Positions 28,622-37,799 of a DNA stretch of 64,000 nt are shown piece after piece. The stretch is from assembly GCF_000939975.1 (NCBI RefSeq), contig NZ_LK391969.1, forward strand, positions 372,001 through 436,000. Reading direction: 5' to 3'. The stretch's first letter is position 1; every line of letters starts with the position of its first letter. Position numbers and translations under genes: made by a program. Below the pieces are notes generated by a model. That model saw only the letters and a program-made list of their open reading frames with translations. It ran no database searches and had not been told where the DNA came from. The stretch comes from Pseudomonas saudimassiliensis (GTDB lineage Bacteria; Pseudomonadota; Gammaproteobacteria; Pseudomonadales; Pseudomonadaceae).

Positions 28622-31054
28622 ATGCTGACCCTGCTCTGGCTGCTGGGCCTGATCTTTCTTGTCACCGTGCTCGCCTGGGTACGCGTTGGCCTGCTGAACG
28701 CCTGTCTCGCCGTTGGCGCTTACCTGCTGGCAATGACCCTGCTGGGTCCGGTCCACTGGTTGTTGGATCTCATCCTGTGGGCACTGTTCTTTGGTGTGGC
28801 CATACCCCTGAACATGACGGACTGGCGCCGCCGGAGCATCACCACACCGCTGTTCCACTGGTTCCGCAAGGTATTGCCGCCGATCTCCGCGACCGAGCAG
28901 GAAGCCCTGGATGCCGGCACCGTCTGGTGGGATGGCGAGATCTTCAGCGGTCGCCCCGACTGGAACAAGCTGCACAGCTATCCCCAGCCCCGATTGACCG
29001 CAGAGGAGCAGGCCTTTCTCGATGGCCCGGTGGAGGAGTTGTGCAGGATGACCAACGAGTGGGAGGTGACCACTGAGTTGCAGGATCTGCCAGAAGCGGT
29101 CTGGGACTTCATCAAGAGTAACGGCTTTTTTGGCCTGATCATTCCCAAGGAATACGGCGGCAAGGGCTTTTCAGCCTACGCCCATTCCCAGGTCGCCATG
29201 AAACTGGCCAGCCGCAGCGGTGACCTCGGCTCCACCGTCATGGTGCCCAATTCCCTGGGACCTGCCGAACTGCTCATGCAATACGGCACCGATGAGCAGA
29301 AACAGCATTATCTGCCGCGCCTGGCCGCCGGCCAGGAAATTCCCTGCTTCGCTCTCACCTCCCCTGAGGCCGGATCCGATGCCGGTGGCATGCCGGACCG
29401 GGGCATCGTCTGTCGGCAGCAATGGAACGGCGAAGAGGTACTGGGACTGAGCGTCACCTGGGAAAAACGCTACATCACCCTCGGCCCGATCGCCACGCTG
29501 CTGGGCCTGGCCTTCAAGGTATACGACCCTGATGGCCTGCTGGGCGACCAGGAAGACCTGGGCATTACCCTCGCCCTGATCCCTACCGACACCCAGGGCG
29601 TGGAAATCGGCCGCCGGCACTTTCCGCTCAATGCGGCGTTCATGAACGGTCCCAATTCCGGCACCAATGTGTTCATCCCGATGGACTACCTGATTGGCGG
29701 TCAGCAGATGATCGGCCATGGCTGGAAGATGCTGATGAACTGCCTGGCGGTCGGCCGCTCCATTTCCCTGCCGGCGGGGGCCACCGGCGCCGCCAAGATG
29801 ACCAGCATGACCACCGGCGCCTATGCCCGGATTCGCCGCCAGTTCGACCTGCCCATCGGCGAGTTCGAAGGAGTGCAGGAAGCCCTCGCCCGGATCGGCG
29901 GTAATACCTATGTGATGGATGCCGCACGGACCATGACTGCCGGGGCGGTGGATCTCGGCGAGAAGCCGGCAGTGCTATCCGGCGTGGTCAAGTACCACCT
30001 GACCGAGCGTATGCGCCAGTGCATGAACGACGCCATGGACGTGCACGGCGGCAAGGGTATCTGCATGGGGCCGAAGAATTACCTCGGTCGCGGCTATCAG
30101 TCGGTGCCGATCTCCATCACCGTGGAAGGCGCCAACATCCTCACCCGCAGCATGATGATCTTCGGCCAGGGCGCCATCCGCTGCCACCCCTATGTACTGC
30201 AGGAGATGGAAGCCACCCGGGACCCGGACCAGGAGTGCGCCATCGCACGGTTCGATGCCCTGCTGTTCCAGCACATCGGCCACGCCCTGAGCAACGCCGC
30301 CGGCAGCCTGCTGCTGGGCCTGACCGCCGGCGCTCTGGTCAAGACGCCGGGCAATGACCACACCCGCCCCTACTACCGGCAGCTGTCCCGGCTCAGTGCG
30401 GCCTTCGCCACGCTGACGGACACCAGCATGCTGATGCTGGGCGGTGAGCTGAAACGCCGCGAGCGGCTGTCGGCCCGGCTAGGGGATGTGATGAGTTACA
30501 TCTATCTCGCCAGCGCCACGCTCAAGCATTACCACGATCACGGTAGCCCCGAGGAGGACCTGCCGCTGCTGCGCTGGGGTATCGAGGATCTGCTGGCGAA
30601 GACGGAGCAGGCCATGCACGAGATCCTGCTCAACTTCCCGGATCGCTGCATGGGCATTGCCCTGCGGGTTCTGATCTTCCCGCTGGGTCGCCGCCTCAAG
30701 CCACCGTCCGACCGGACCGGCGGAGAAGTGGCGCGTAGCCTGATGACACCCAGCGCCTCACGTGACCGCCTGTTGGCCGGTTGCTACCGCAGCAGCGACC
30801 CGGATGATGTGACCGGCTTGTTGAACGACACCCTGGAGAAAGTCATTCTCGCCGACCCGATCGAACGGCGGCTGAGCAAGGCGCAGCGCTCCGGCGAGCT
30901 GGAAGCTGGCAGTGACATCGACGAGCTCGCGGTGGCAGCGGAAAGCGGGGTCATCAGCCCCGACGAAGCGCTGAAACTGCGCGAAGCCCGCCTCGCCCGC
31001 CGCGCGGTGATCGAAGTGGATGATTTTGCGCCGGAGGATATGCGGCCGGGCTGA
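28622..31054 (+). CDS. fadE: Acyl-CoA dehydrogenase FadE, membrane-anchored long form
   Basis: 810 residues, the length of gammaproteobacterial FadE. Two or three N-terminal hydrophobic helices (about 1-65) precede the dehydrogenase body: FFGLIIPKEYGGKGFSAYAH, CFALTSPEAGSDAGGMPD (flavin/substrate site), KRYITLGPIATLLGLAF, GATGAAKM and VMDAARTMTAG with GGKGICMGPKNYLGRGYQ. A C-terminal DUF1974 part (about 520-800) ends the protein. It catalyses the first, FAD-dependent step of fatty acid beta-oxidation. AAGGAGTGATTC precedes the ATG. A TATGCT at 28583 is a possible -10; no strong -35 is seen. Confidence 0.95.
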   Translation: MLTLLWLLGLIFLVTVLAWVRVGLLNACLAVGAYLLAMTLLGPVHWLLDLILWALFFGVAIPLNMTDWRRRSITTPLFHWFRKVLPPISATEQEALDAGTVWWDGEIFSGRPDWNKLHSYPQPRLTAEEQAFLDGPVEELCRMTNEWEVTTELQDLPEAVWDFIKSNGFFGLIIPKEYGGKGFSAYAHSQVAMKLASRSGDLGSTVMVPNSLGPAELLMQYGTDEQKQHYLPRLAAGQEIPCFALTSPEAGSDAGGMPDRGIVCRQQWNGEEVLGLSVTWEKRYITLGPIATLLGLAFKVYDPDGLLGDQEDLGITLALIPTDTQGVEIGRRHFPLNAAFMNGPNSGTNVFIPMDYLIGGQQMIGHGWKMLMNCLAVGRSISLPAGATGAAKMTSMTTGAYARIRRQFDLPIGEFEGVQEALARIGGNTYVMDAARTMTAGAVDLGEKPAVLSGVVKYHLTERMRQCMNDAMDVHGGKGICMGPKNYLGRGYQSVPISITVEGANILTRSMMIFGQGAIRCHPYVLQEMEATRDPDQECAIARFDALLFQHIGHALSNAAGSLLLGLTAGALVKTPGNDHTRPYYRQLSRLSAAFATLTDTSMLMLGGELKRRERLSARLGDVMSYIYLASATLKHYHDHGSPEEDLPLLRWGIEDLLAKTEQAMHEILLNFPDRCMGIALRVLIFPLGRRLKPPSDRTGGEVARSLMTPSASRDRLLAGCYRSSDPDDVTGLLNDTLEKVILADPIERRLSKAQRSGELEAGSDIDELAVAAESGVISPDEALKLREARLARRAVIEVDDFAPEDMRPG

Positions 31055-31061
31055 AGCGTTC

Positions 31062-31141
31062 CCCTGGGTGGGACGAGCACCAGCTCGTCCAAGATGTCCC
31101 ATACCACACCGTGGTCGAGCTGGTGCTCGACCATCCCAGGG
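31062..31141. repeat. Paired REP-like palindromes in inverted orientation (REPIN-like)
   Basis: GACGAGC-ACCA-GCTCGTC (31072-31089) and GTCGAGC-TGGT-GCTCGAC (31114-31131) are two perfect 7-bp hairpins. Together with flanking CCCTGGG and CCCAGGG they form 26-nt arms that are mostly inverted copies of one another (31062-31087 and 31116-31141). This architecture, a palindrome with a GTGG-like head in facing pairs, is that of Pseudomonas REP doublets. It sits between the convergent fadE and ABC transporter genes and may also act as a transcription barrier. Confidence 0.7.
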
Positions 31142-31173
31142 TTAATGCAGCCCTCCTCGAGACGAGCGGGCTG

Positions 31174-33015
31174 TCAGGCCAGCTGCGGACCCTTCCCTTC
31201 TTGCCCGCCATCCCCCTCGCGCTGCTGCTCCGCCCACAACCGTGCATAGGCCCCACCAGCCACCAATAGCTCCTGGTGCGTGCCCTGCTCTACCACCTCC
31301 CCCTGCTCCAACACCAGAATCTGCTCGGCATGGGTAATGGTCGACAACCGGTGGGCGATGGCCAAGGTGGTACGTCGCCGCGCCACCAGGTTGAGGGCGT
31401 CGAGGATGCGCCGTTCGGAATGGGTATCCAGGGAAGAGGTCGCCTCGTCGAGGATCAGCAGTTGCGGGCCCTTGAGCAGCACCCGGGCGATGGCGATGCG
31501 CTGCTTTTCGCCCCCGGATAGCTTCAGCCCCCGTTCGCCCACCTGTGTGTTCAGCCCTTCGGGCAAACGCTGGACAAAGTCTTCCAGCTGCGCCATGCGC
31601 AGCGCATTCCAGATATCCTCGTCGGTGGCACCCGGTTTGCCGTAGGCAATGTTGTAGCCAATGGTGTCGTTGAATAACACAGTGTCCTGGGGCACCACAC
31701 CGATAGCCTGGCGCAGGCTGTGTTGACTGACGGTCCGAATGTCCTGGCCGTCAATGGTGATGCGTCCACTTTCGACGTCATAGAAGCGGAACAGTAGCCG
31801 CGCCAGGGTAGATTTGCCTGCGCCGCTGGGGCCGACCACCGCCAGGGTCTGCCCCGCCGGGATGGTGAAACTGACATTCCTGAGTATCGGCCGCTCCGGC
31901 GTATAGGCATGACTGACCTGCTCGAAGCGCACCGTGCCACCGTCCACCTGCAACGCCGGCGCCGCAGCGGCGTCCGCCACCTTGACCGGGGCCTCCAGCA
32001 GTCCGAACAGCCGCTCGATATTGATCAGCGCCTCGCGGATCTCGCGGTAGATGAAGCCGAGGAAGTTCAGCGGAATGAACAGCTGGATCATGTAGGCGTT
32101 GATCATTACCAACCCACCCAGGGTCATGCTGCCCGCCGACACCTGGTTCGCCGCCAGCACCATCATCAGGGTCACCGACCCGGCAATGATCAGCGCCTGG
32201 CCGGAATTGAGCGCCGCCAGCGACAGCCGCGTCTTCATCCGCGCCGACTCCCAGCCCGCCAGGTGCTCGTCATATTGCCGGGCTTCGAACTGCTCGTTGC
32301 CGAAATACTTGACCGTTTCGTAGTTCAGCAGGCTATCCACCGCCCGGGTATTGGAGCGGTTATCCAGTTGGTTGCTTTCGCGTACGAAGCGGTTGCGCCA
32401 CTCGGTGAACACGATGGTGAACAACCCGTAAACCAGCACGGCACCGAGCACCGTCAAGGCATACACAGGACTGAAGTTGGCTAGCAGGATGATGGCAATC
32501 AGGCCAATCTCCAACAGCGTGGGCAGGATATTGAACACCATGAAACGCAGCAGGAAGCTGATGCCGCTGGTCCCCCGCTCAATGTCCCGTGCCAGTCCGC
32601 CAGTACGGCGGGACAGGTGAAAGCCAAGGTCCAGCCGGTGCAGATGCTCGAACACCTTGAGCGATATCCGCCGCATGGCCCGTTCGGCTACCCGCGCAAA
32701 TACGGCATCGCGCAGCTCCGAAAAGAACACGGTAGAAAAGCGCAGCAGGCCGTAGGCCGCCAGCAAGGCCACCGGTACCAGCACCAGCGCATCGGTAACG
32801 GTCTCGTAATGCTCAACGATCAGCTTGAGCACCCAGGGCACCGCCACCCCGGCCAGCTTGGCGAGCAACAGACAGGCCATGGCCAGGGTTACCCGGCCAC
32901 GGAACTCGCTGAGATAGGGAATCAGACTACGGATGATCCGCCAATTGACCGGTCCACCGGCGTAGGAGCTATCACTTCTGGGTCGCAATGCAAAAGCCTC
33001 GGGATGCTGTGCCAA
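31174..33015 (-). CDS. ABC transporter, Atm1/HMT1-type half-transporter (permease plus ATPase)
   Basis: 613 residues. The N-terminal six-helix type IV exporter domain contains the Atm1 signatures RAVDSLLNYETVKYFGNEQFE and LVMINAYMIQLFIPLNFLGF. The ATPase domain has Walker A VGPSGAGKSTLARLL, Q-loop GVVPQDTVLFNDT, signature LSGGEKQRIAIAR, Walker B LLILDEATSSLD and H-loop AHRLST. Relatives export glutathione-derived or persulfide compounds and confer heavy-metal tolerance. It functions as a homodimer. It is separated by 38 bp from the upstream leftward permease gene and could share its transcript. Confidence 0.9.
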   Translation of the reverse strand: MAQHPEAFALRPRSDSSYAGGPVNWRIIRSLIPYLSEFRGRVTLAMACLLLAKLAGVAVPWVLKLIVEHYETVTDALVLVPVALLAAYGLLRFSTVFFSELRDAVFARVAERAMRRISLKVFEHLHRLDLGFHLSRRTGGLARDIERGTSGISFLLRFMVFNILPTLLEIGLIAIILLANFSPVYALTVLGAVLVYGLFTIVFTEWRNRFVRESNQLDNRSNTRAVDSLLNYETVKYFGNEQFEARQYDEHLAGWESARMKTRLSLAALNSGQALIIAGSVTLMMVLAANQVSAGSMTLGGLVMINAYMIQLFIPLNFLGFIYREIREALINIERLFGLLEAPVKVADAAAAPALQVDGGTVRFEQVSHAYTPERPILRNVSFTIPAGQTLAVVGPSGAGKSTLARLLFRFYDVESGRITIDGQDIRTVSQHSLRQAIGVVPQDTVLFNDTIGYNIAYGKPGATDEDIWNALRMAQLEDFVQRLPEGLNTQVGERGLKLSGGEKQRIAIARVLLKGPQLLILDEATSSLDTHSERRILDALNLVARRRTTLAIAHRLSTITHAEQILVLEQGEVVEQGTHQELLVAGGAYARLWAEQQREGDGGQEGKGPQLA

Positions 33016-33053
33016 GGCGGCAGTCTAGCATCCCGAGGCAGAGCCGCTGGTGG

Positions 33054-34454
33054 CTAACCTTCCGCTTCCAGGGTCTTGGTGGCCATAGCCTGGGGTTTGG
33101 GCTCCTCATGTTCCTGCGGAATCGGCTCAACATTTCGATCCCAGCCGACCAGCAACAAGGTGGTCAGCACCCCAAACAGGAGCCCCACCCAGGGCTCGAA
33201 GAAAGCCAGCCCAGCACCGATCATCAGCACCGCGCCCCGCGACGCATTGCTCTGGGGGATGGCCATGGCGATGTAGGCGCAGGCAAAGCCGGTCAACACC
33301 AGCGTCAGCGACAACGCAATGCCCAGTAAGGGTTGTAGCCCGGTGACCAGCGGCAGCAGGAAGAAGAGGATCGGGATGCCCATGCCGTAATAGGAAACCA
33401 GCCCGCTGTGGAGGCTGTCCATGGTCTGCTTGCCCTGCTTCCAGCGCTGGATGATGATCACGTGCACGCCGGTCCACATCGGCCCCTGGGTGGGGAAGAA
33501 GGGCGCGCTGATGCCCATCAGGGCATTACGGATGGCCAACGAGAAGTGCGAACGAGTCGGGTTGATATCAATGTGTTCATCGTTGCGCTCCTTCAGTCCT
33601 TCGCGAATCACTTCGTTGCCGGTCACCAGATCACCAAACAGGATGACGTAGGTAATGATGGCCAGCGGCATGGCCTGGAGCATCATGGTCAGGCTGGGAA
33701 AGCCGATGGAGAATGGCGACATCTTGGCCCACATATCCCCCACCGGCGGAATCATGAAGCCCCAGCGAATGTCATAGGCCACCTCCCCGACCATGGGCCC
33801 GATCACGGCGGCGATGAGAAAGCCCGGCAGCAGACCCAGAGCCGCAATCAGCGCCACCCAGCGGTACTTTTCTTTGAGTTTCTGCATCGGCAACGAGAAA
33901 GCAAACACCAGACACACAGCACAGGCCAGGGTGGTGGCGATGGGTTGCTGCAGCAGAAACCGCTCGGCGTCATCGATGAATACCCGCTTGAGCGCCGCCA
34001 GCGCGGCCCCGAGAATGATCCCCGCCTTCAGCGTGTCCGGCAGCCAGATGACGAATTTCTTGCCCAGCCCGGTAAGCCCCAGCACGAACAGCAGCAAGGC
34101 GAAGTCCAGGGACAACGCGGTCATTGCTTGCAGGCGCAGCGTCGGATCATCACCAGCGCCGATGGCAAAAGCCAGCACCAGGGGCAACGCGGGGGTCAGC
34201 CAACCAGGCGCGTAGGGCTCGCCGAATACGATCAACGCCGAGCTGATGAGAATGGAGTGGATCATCGAAGCGGCCACCGCCTCCTCGAATGTCAGACCGA
34301 AGAACATGGTCATCAAAGGAATGAGCGACAGCCCCGTCGCCGCGGCAATGAAAATGCCTTGGAAGAGTTCCGGCCAGTACAACCGGGTATGGTAGAAAGG
34401 CAAACGGAATGTAAAGGGGCCCCAGCGCCAGCCGGGCAGTTCAGGTTGGGACAT
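33054..34454 (-). CDS. Multi-pass inner-membrane protein, putative permease
   Basis: 466 residues and about 12 hydrophobic helices. The first begins after a short WRWGPFTFRLPFYHTRLYWP segment. Notable patches are GYEPYAPGWLTPALPL-like GEPYAPGWLTPALP, GFMIPPVGDMWAKMSPFSIG, FFPTQGPMWTGVHV and a cytoplasmic Pro/Glu-rich tail. The overall layout and the paired half-repeats recall SLC23/NCS2-like or SulP-like carriers, but I see no diagnostic motif, so no substrate is given. The ATG at 34454 has GGAG seven bases upstream; the longer in-frame reading to 34625 is not membrane-like and is rejected. Confidence 0.7.
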   Translation of the reverse strand: MSQPELPGWRWGPFTFRLPFYHTRLYWPELFQGIFIAAATGLSLIPLMTMFFGLTFEEAVAASMIHSILISSALIVFGEPYAPGWLTPALPLVLAFAIGAGDDPTLRLQAMTALSLDFALLLFVLGLTGLGKKFVIWLPDTLKAGIILGAALAALKRVFIDDAERFLLQQPIATTLACAVCLVFAFSLPMQKLKEKYRWVALIAALGLLPGFLIAAVIGPMVGEVAYDIRWGFMIPPVGDMWAKMSPFSIGFPSLTMMLQAMPLAIITYVILFGDLVTGNEVIREGLKERNDEHIDINPTRSHFSLAIRNALMGISAPFFPTQGPMWTGVHVIIIQRWKQGKQTMDSLHSGLVSYYGMGIPILFFLLPLVTGLQPLLGIALSLTLVLTGFACAYIAMAIPQSNASRGAVLMIGAGLAFFEPWVGLLFGVLTTLLLVGWDRNVEPIPQEHEEPKPQAMATKTLEAEG

Positions 34455-34689
34455 GATCCATCTCCATCGATTATTGTTATTCAACACCGCGCGGTTACGC
34501 CGTTCCTGGCCTGCGCTGCTGTGGTCATTATTGATGGGGAACGGGTGAACCACTAGCGGCATGCACCCGTCATCAGTCTGCTGAATATCACCCGTTATGG
34601 TGGCCTCGCGATGGCCTTCTACCATCCTCGCCCACGCCCCGCAGGGGCGGGGTTACCCACCCACGACGCACACTGCTGTAACCGCAGCT

Positions 34690-35475
34690 TCAGTCGGCCA
34701 GGGTTTCAGCAAAGAAGCTGCGCATCTGGGCAAAGGCGCGTTCGGCAACAACCGGGTGGTACTCCGCCTGCCCCTTGGCCTTGGCCGTCGGATCAGTGAA
34801 CGAATGCACCGCGCCGCCATAGCTGAGCAACTGCCAGTCGGCCACCTTGGCACTGCGCATTTCCTGTTCGAAGGCCGCCACCTGCTCCGGTGGCACGTAG
34901 GGATCATCGGCGCCGTGCAGTACCAGCAGCGGCATCCGGATAGCCTTGGCGTCTTCCGGATTCGGCGTATCCAGGTTGCCATGGAAGGACACCACCCCGC
35001 CGATCTCGGTACCCGAGCGGGCCAACTCCAGCACAGCGGTGCCACCAAAACAGAAGCCGATCGCCCCCAACCGCCCGGTGTCGAGGGCGACCTTGTCGCC
35101 CTGCGCCTTGAACACCTCCAGCGCAGCATTGACCCGTTTGCGCATCACCGCCCGGTCGGCGCGTACTTCCCCGGCAGCCTTGCCGGCCTGTTCCGTATCG
35201 GCTGGCCGAACGTCCCGACCATACAAGTCGGCAACAAAGACCACATAGTCGGTACCCGCAGCGCGGTAGGCCTTCTTCGCCGCATTCTCGGTCACGCCCA
35301 TCCAGTTCGGCACCATCAATAGCCCCGGCCGTGGCTCGGTGACCGCGTCGTCATACACCAGCATGCCCTGATAGGGCTTGCCATCGATTTCATAATCCAC
35401 TGTCTGTGTCGTCATCTCCGCCTGGGCCAATCCAGCCGCTGTGGCCAGAATCATGGTGGTAAGCATCTTGGTCAT
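34690..35475 (-). CDS. Exported dienelactone hydrolase family protein
   Basis: 261 residues with a signal peptide ending GLAQA. The alpha/beta hydrolase triad is complete: nucleophile Cys in GFCFGG, Asp in LHGADDPYVP and His in GGAVHSFTDP. A Cys nucleophile is the mark of dienelactone hydrolases, although exported members have no known link to chlorocatechol breakdown. AAGGGA precedes the ATG at 35475. Neighbourhood with htpG matches the order I recall in Pseudomonas aeruginosa. The natural substrate is unknown. Confidence 0.87.
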   Translation of the reverse strand: MTKMLTTMILATAAGLAQAEMTTQTVDYEIDGKPYQGMLVYDDAVTEPRPGLLMVPNWMGVTENAAKKAYRAAGTDYVVFVADLYGRDVRPADTEQAGKAAGEVRADRAVMRKRVNAALEVFKAQGDKVALDTGRLGAIGFCFGGTAVLELARSGTEIGGVVSFHGNLDTPNPEDAKAIRMPLLVLHGADDPYVPPEQVAAFEQEMRSAKVADWQLLSYGGAVHSFTDPTAKAKGQAEYHPVVAERAFAQMRSFFAETLAD

Positions 35476-35574
35476 GCCAGCATCCCTTGCGCGTTGGTTG
35501 AAAGGCAAGAATAGACCATCAAGAGGAAGCCGAAGGGCGCTAAGGTTTTCTCTCAGCCGCGCCGAAGCCATAAG

Positions 35575-35685
35575 CCGGTGTTGTGCAGTTGCCCTTGGCG
35601 AACCGTGTGCGGCCAGGGACGGCCGCACACGAGCGCCATGGATGGCACGGGTGCGCGTTCGCCAAGGGCAACTGCACAGCACCGG
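35575..35685. repeat. Large compound palindrome in the DLH-htpG gap
   Basis: The gap 35476-35802 has no gene. It holds 29-nt arms at 35575-35603 and 35657-35685 that are inverted copies with one mismatch; the inner part TGTGCAGTTGCCCTTGGCGA is exact. Directly inside the left arm is a second perfect hairpin, CGTGTGCGGCC (35604-35614), loop AGGGAC, GGCCGCACACG (35621-35631), followed by GCGCCATGGATGGC, a partly self-complementary run. The whole could fold as a cruciform or a branched RNA. It looks like a mobile intergenic repeat rather than a terminator, since htpG has its own terminator at 35745. Confidence 0.75.
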
Positions 35686-35744
35686 CGGACGCCAAACATG
35701 CCGCAAACATAGCACCGACGAGCTCCGAACACGCCCCAGACACA

Positions 35745-35780
35745 ACAACGCCCGGTGCGGAGAACCGGACCGGGCGTTGT
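35745..35780 (-). terminator. Terminator after htpG
   Basis: ACAACGCCCGGT and ACCGGGCGTTGT form a perfect 12-bp stem with a 12-base loop, 22 bp past the htpG stop. The leftward T-tract is weak (TTGTTGTGT). Confidence 0.7.
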
Positions 35781-35802
35781 AGCGTGATGCGCTGACGAAG
35801 AC

Positions 35803-37707
35803 TTACTTGCTCAATTCAACCAGCAACGCATTCAGGCGACGCACATAACTACCCGGGTCCTGCAGCGCTTCGCCAGCAGCCAACGCCGCCTGGTCGAACA
35901 GGATACGAGTCAGGTCGGCGAAACGGTCCTCGTCCTGCTCCTGGTCAAGCTTCTCCAACAGCGGGTGCACCGGGTTGATCTCGAGGATCGGCTTGCTCTC
36001 AGGCGCCTTCTGGCCGGTAGCCTCGAGGATCTTGCGCATCTGCAGCCCCATGCCGTCCTCATTGATTACCAGCACAGCCGGCGAATCGGTCAGACGGTGC
36101 GAGACCTTTACTTCCTCGACGTCATCGGCGAGCACCTTCTTCACGCGCTCGACCAGATCAGCCTTGGCCTTGGCCACTTCTTCCTGGGCCTGCTTGTCCT
36201 CTTCCCCTTCCAGCTTGCCCAGATCCAGATCACCACGGGCCACATCGACGAACTGCTTGCCCTTGAACTCGCTCAGGTGGCTCATCAGCCACTCGTCGAT
36301 GCGGTCGGTCAACAGCAGGACCTCGATACCCTTCTTGCGGAAGATCTCCAGGTGCGGGCTGTTCTTGACCTGGCTGTAGCGCTCGCCGGTGAGGTAGTAG
36401 ATCTTGTCCTGGCCTTCCTGCATGCGCTCGATGTAGGCGTCCAGGCTGACCACTTCGCTGTCATCGTTCTGCGCGGTGGAAGCAAAGCGCAGCAGGCCGG
36501 CGATCTTCTCGCGGTTGGCGAAGTCTTCCGCCGGGCCTTCCTTCATCACGCTGCCGAAGGCCTTCCAGAAGGTGGCGTATTTCTCGGCGTCGTTCTTCGC
36601 CAGTTTCTCCAGCATGTCCAGTACGCGTTTGGTCAGTGCCGACTTCATGCTGTCGATGGCCGGGTCCTTCTGCAGGATCTCCCGGGAGACGTTCAGCGAG
36701 AGGTCGTTGGAATCGACCACACCCTTGATGAAGCGCAGGTACAGCGGCAGGAACTGCTCGGCGTCGTCCATGATGAACACGCGCTGCACATAGAGTTTCA
36801 ACCCACGGGGGGCTTCGCGGTGGTACAGGTCAAACGGCGCGCGGCCGGGTACGTACAACAGGCTGGTGTACTCCAGCTTGCCTTCGACCTTGTTGTGGCT
36901 CCAGCTCAGCGGGTCCTCGAAGTCGTGGGAGACGTGCTTGTAGAACTCCTGGTATTCCTCGTCCTTGATCTCGGTACGCGGGCGAGTCCACAGGGCGCTG
37001 GCACGGTTGACGCTCTCCCACTCGATCTCGGTGGGCTTGTCCTTGTCCTCGCCGAAGTGCTGCTTGGGCAGCTCGATCGGCAGGGAAATGTGGTCGGAGT
37101 ACTTCTTGATGACGTTGCGCAGACGCCAGCCATCGGCGAACTCCTTCTCGTCCGCCTTGAGGTGCAGCACGATGCGGGTACCGCGATCGGGCTTCTCGAT
37201 GTTCTCGATGGTGAAGTCGCCCTCTGCGGCGGATTCCCAGCGTACGCCTTCGGCCGCAGTCAAGCCGGCGCGGCGGGTGAAGACTTCGACCTTGTCGGCG
37301 ACGATAAACGCACTGTAGAAGCCCACACCAAATTGGCCGATCAGCTGCGCGTCCTTCTTCTGGTCGCCGGTCAGCTGCTGCATGAAGCTCGCGGTACCGG
37401 ACTTGGCGATGGTGCCCAGATGGCTGATCACTTCTTCGCGGGACATGCCGATGCCGTTGTCCTCGATGGTCAGGGTGTTGGCCTGCTCATCAGCGCTGAT
37501 ACGAATGCGCAGGTTGGGATCGCTTTCCAGCAATTCGGGTTTGGCAATGGCTTCGAAACGCAGCTTGTCCGAGGCGTCGGAGGCGTTGGAAATCAGCTCG
37601 CGGAGGAAAATCTCCTTGTTCGAGTACATCGAATGGATCATCAGGTGCAGCAGTTGCTTCACCTCGGTCTGAAATCCAAGCGTTTCCTTCTGGGCTTCCA
37701 CGGTCAT
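35803..37707 (-). CDS. htpG: Chaperone HtpG (Hsp90)
   Basis: 634 residues, close to the Escherichia coli protein. The N-terminal GHKL ATPase has [26 protein letters not shown] and [11 protein letters not shown]. The middle domain has the catalytic arginine region and [20 protein letters not shown]. The C-terminal dimerisation domain has [20 protein letters not shown]. It is an ATP-dependent cytosolic chaperone of the heat-shock response. A sigma-32 promoter lies about 65-90 bp before the ATG, overlapping the last bases of the upstream gene. Confidence 0.97.
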   Translation of the reverse strand: MTVEAQKETLGFQTEVKQLLHLMIHSMYSNKEIFLRELISNASDASDKLRFEAIAKPELLESDPNLRIRISADEQANTLTIEDNGIGMSREEVISHLGTIAKSGTASFMQQLTGDQKKDAQLIGQFGVGFYSAFIVADKVEVFTRRAGLTAAEGVRWESAAEGDFTIENIEKPDRGTRIVLHLKADEKEFADGWRLRNVIKKYSDHISLPIELPKQHFGEDKDKPTEIEWESVNRASALWTRPRTEIKDEEYQEFYKHVSHDFEDPLSWSHNKVEGKLEYTSLLYVPGRAPFDLYHREAPRGLKLYVQRVFIMDDAEQFLPLYLRFIKGVVDSNDLSLNVSREILQKDPAIDSMKSALTKRVLDMLEKLAKNDAEKYATFWKAFGSVMKEGPAEDFANREKIAGLLRFASTAQNDDSEVVSLDAYIERMQEGQDKIYYLTGERYSQVKNSPHLEIFRKKGIEVLLLTDRIDEWLMSHLSEFKGKQFVDVARGDLDLGKLEGEEDKQAQEEVAKAKADLVERVKKVLADDVEEVKVSHRLTDSPAVLVINEDGMGLQMRKILEATGQKAPESKPILEINPVHPLLEKLDQEQDEDRFADLTRILFDQAALAAGEALQDPGSYVRRLNALLVELSK

Positions 37708-37770
37708 GTTTGCAAGATCTCCATGTTTCTCAAGGACTATGGCCCGTGCGTGAGCGGGCGGATGGATCCT

Positions 37771-37799
37771 TGATGGGGATGCTGCGGCATTATTTCAAG
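37771..37799 (-). promoter_or_regulatory. Sigma-32 heat-shock promoter of htpG
   Basis: Reading leftward: CTTGAAA (37799-37793), a 14-base spacer, then CCCCATCA (37778-37771). This matches the RpoH consensus CTTGAAA-N13-15-CCCCATnT nearly perfectly. The start point would lie about 57-60 bp before the htpG ATG. Confidence 0.85.

Noticed and set aside
33408-34556. Rightward open frame opposite the permease gene
   Set aside because: His/Gln/Arg-rich low-information translation, typical of the reverse frame of a membrane protein.
34630-34660. CCCCGC/GCGGGG stem after the dienelactone hydrolase gene
   Set aside because: Only six pairs and no T-tract on the relevant strand.
35965-37773. Rightward open frame of 602 codons opposite htpG
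   Set aside because: Antisense shadow; htpG is certain and carries its own heat-shock promoter.
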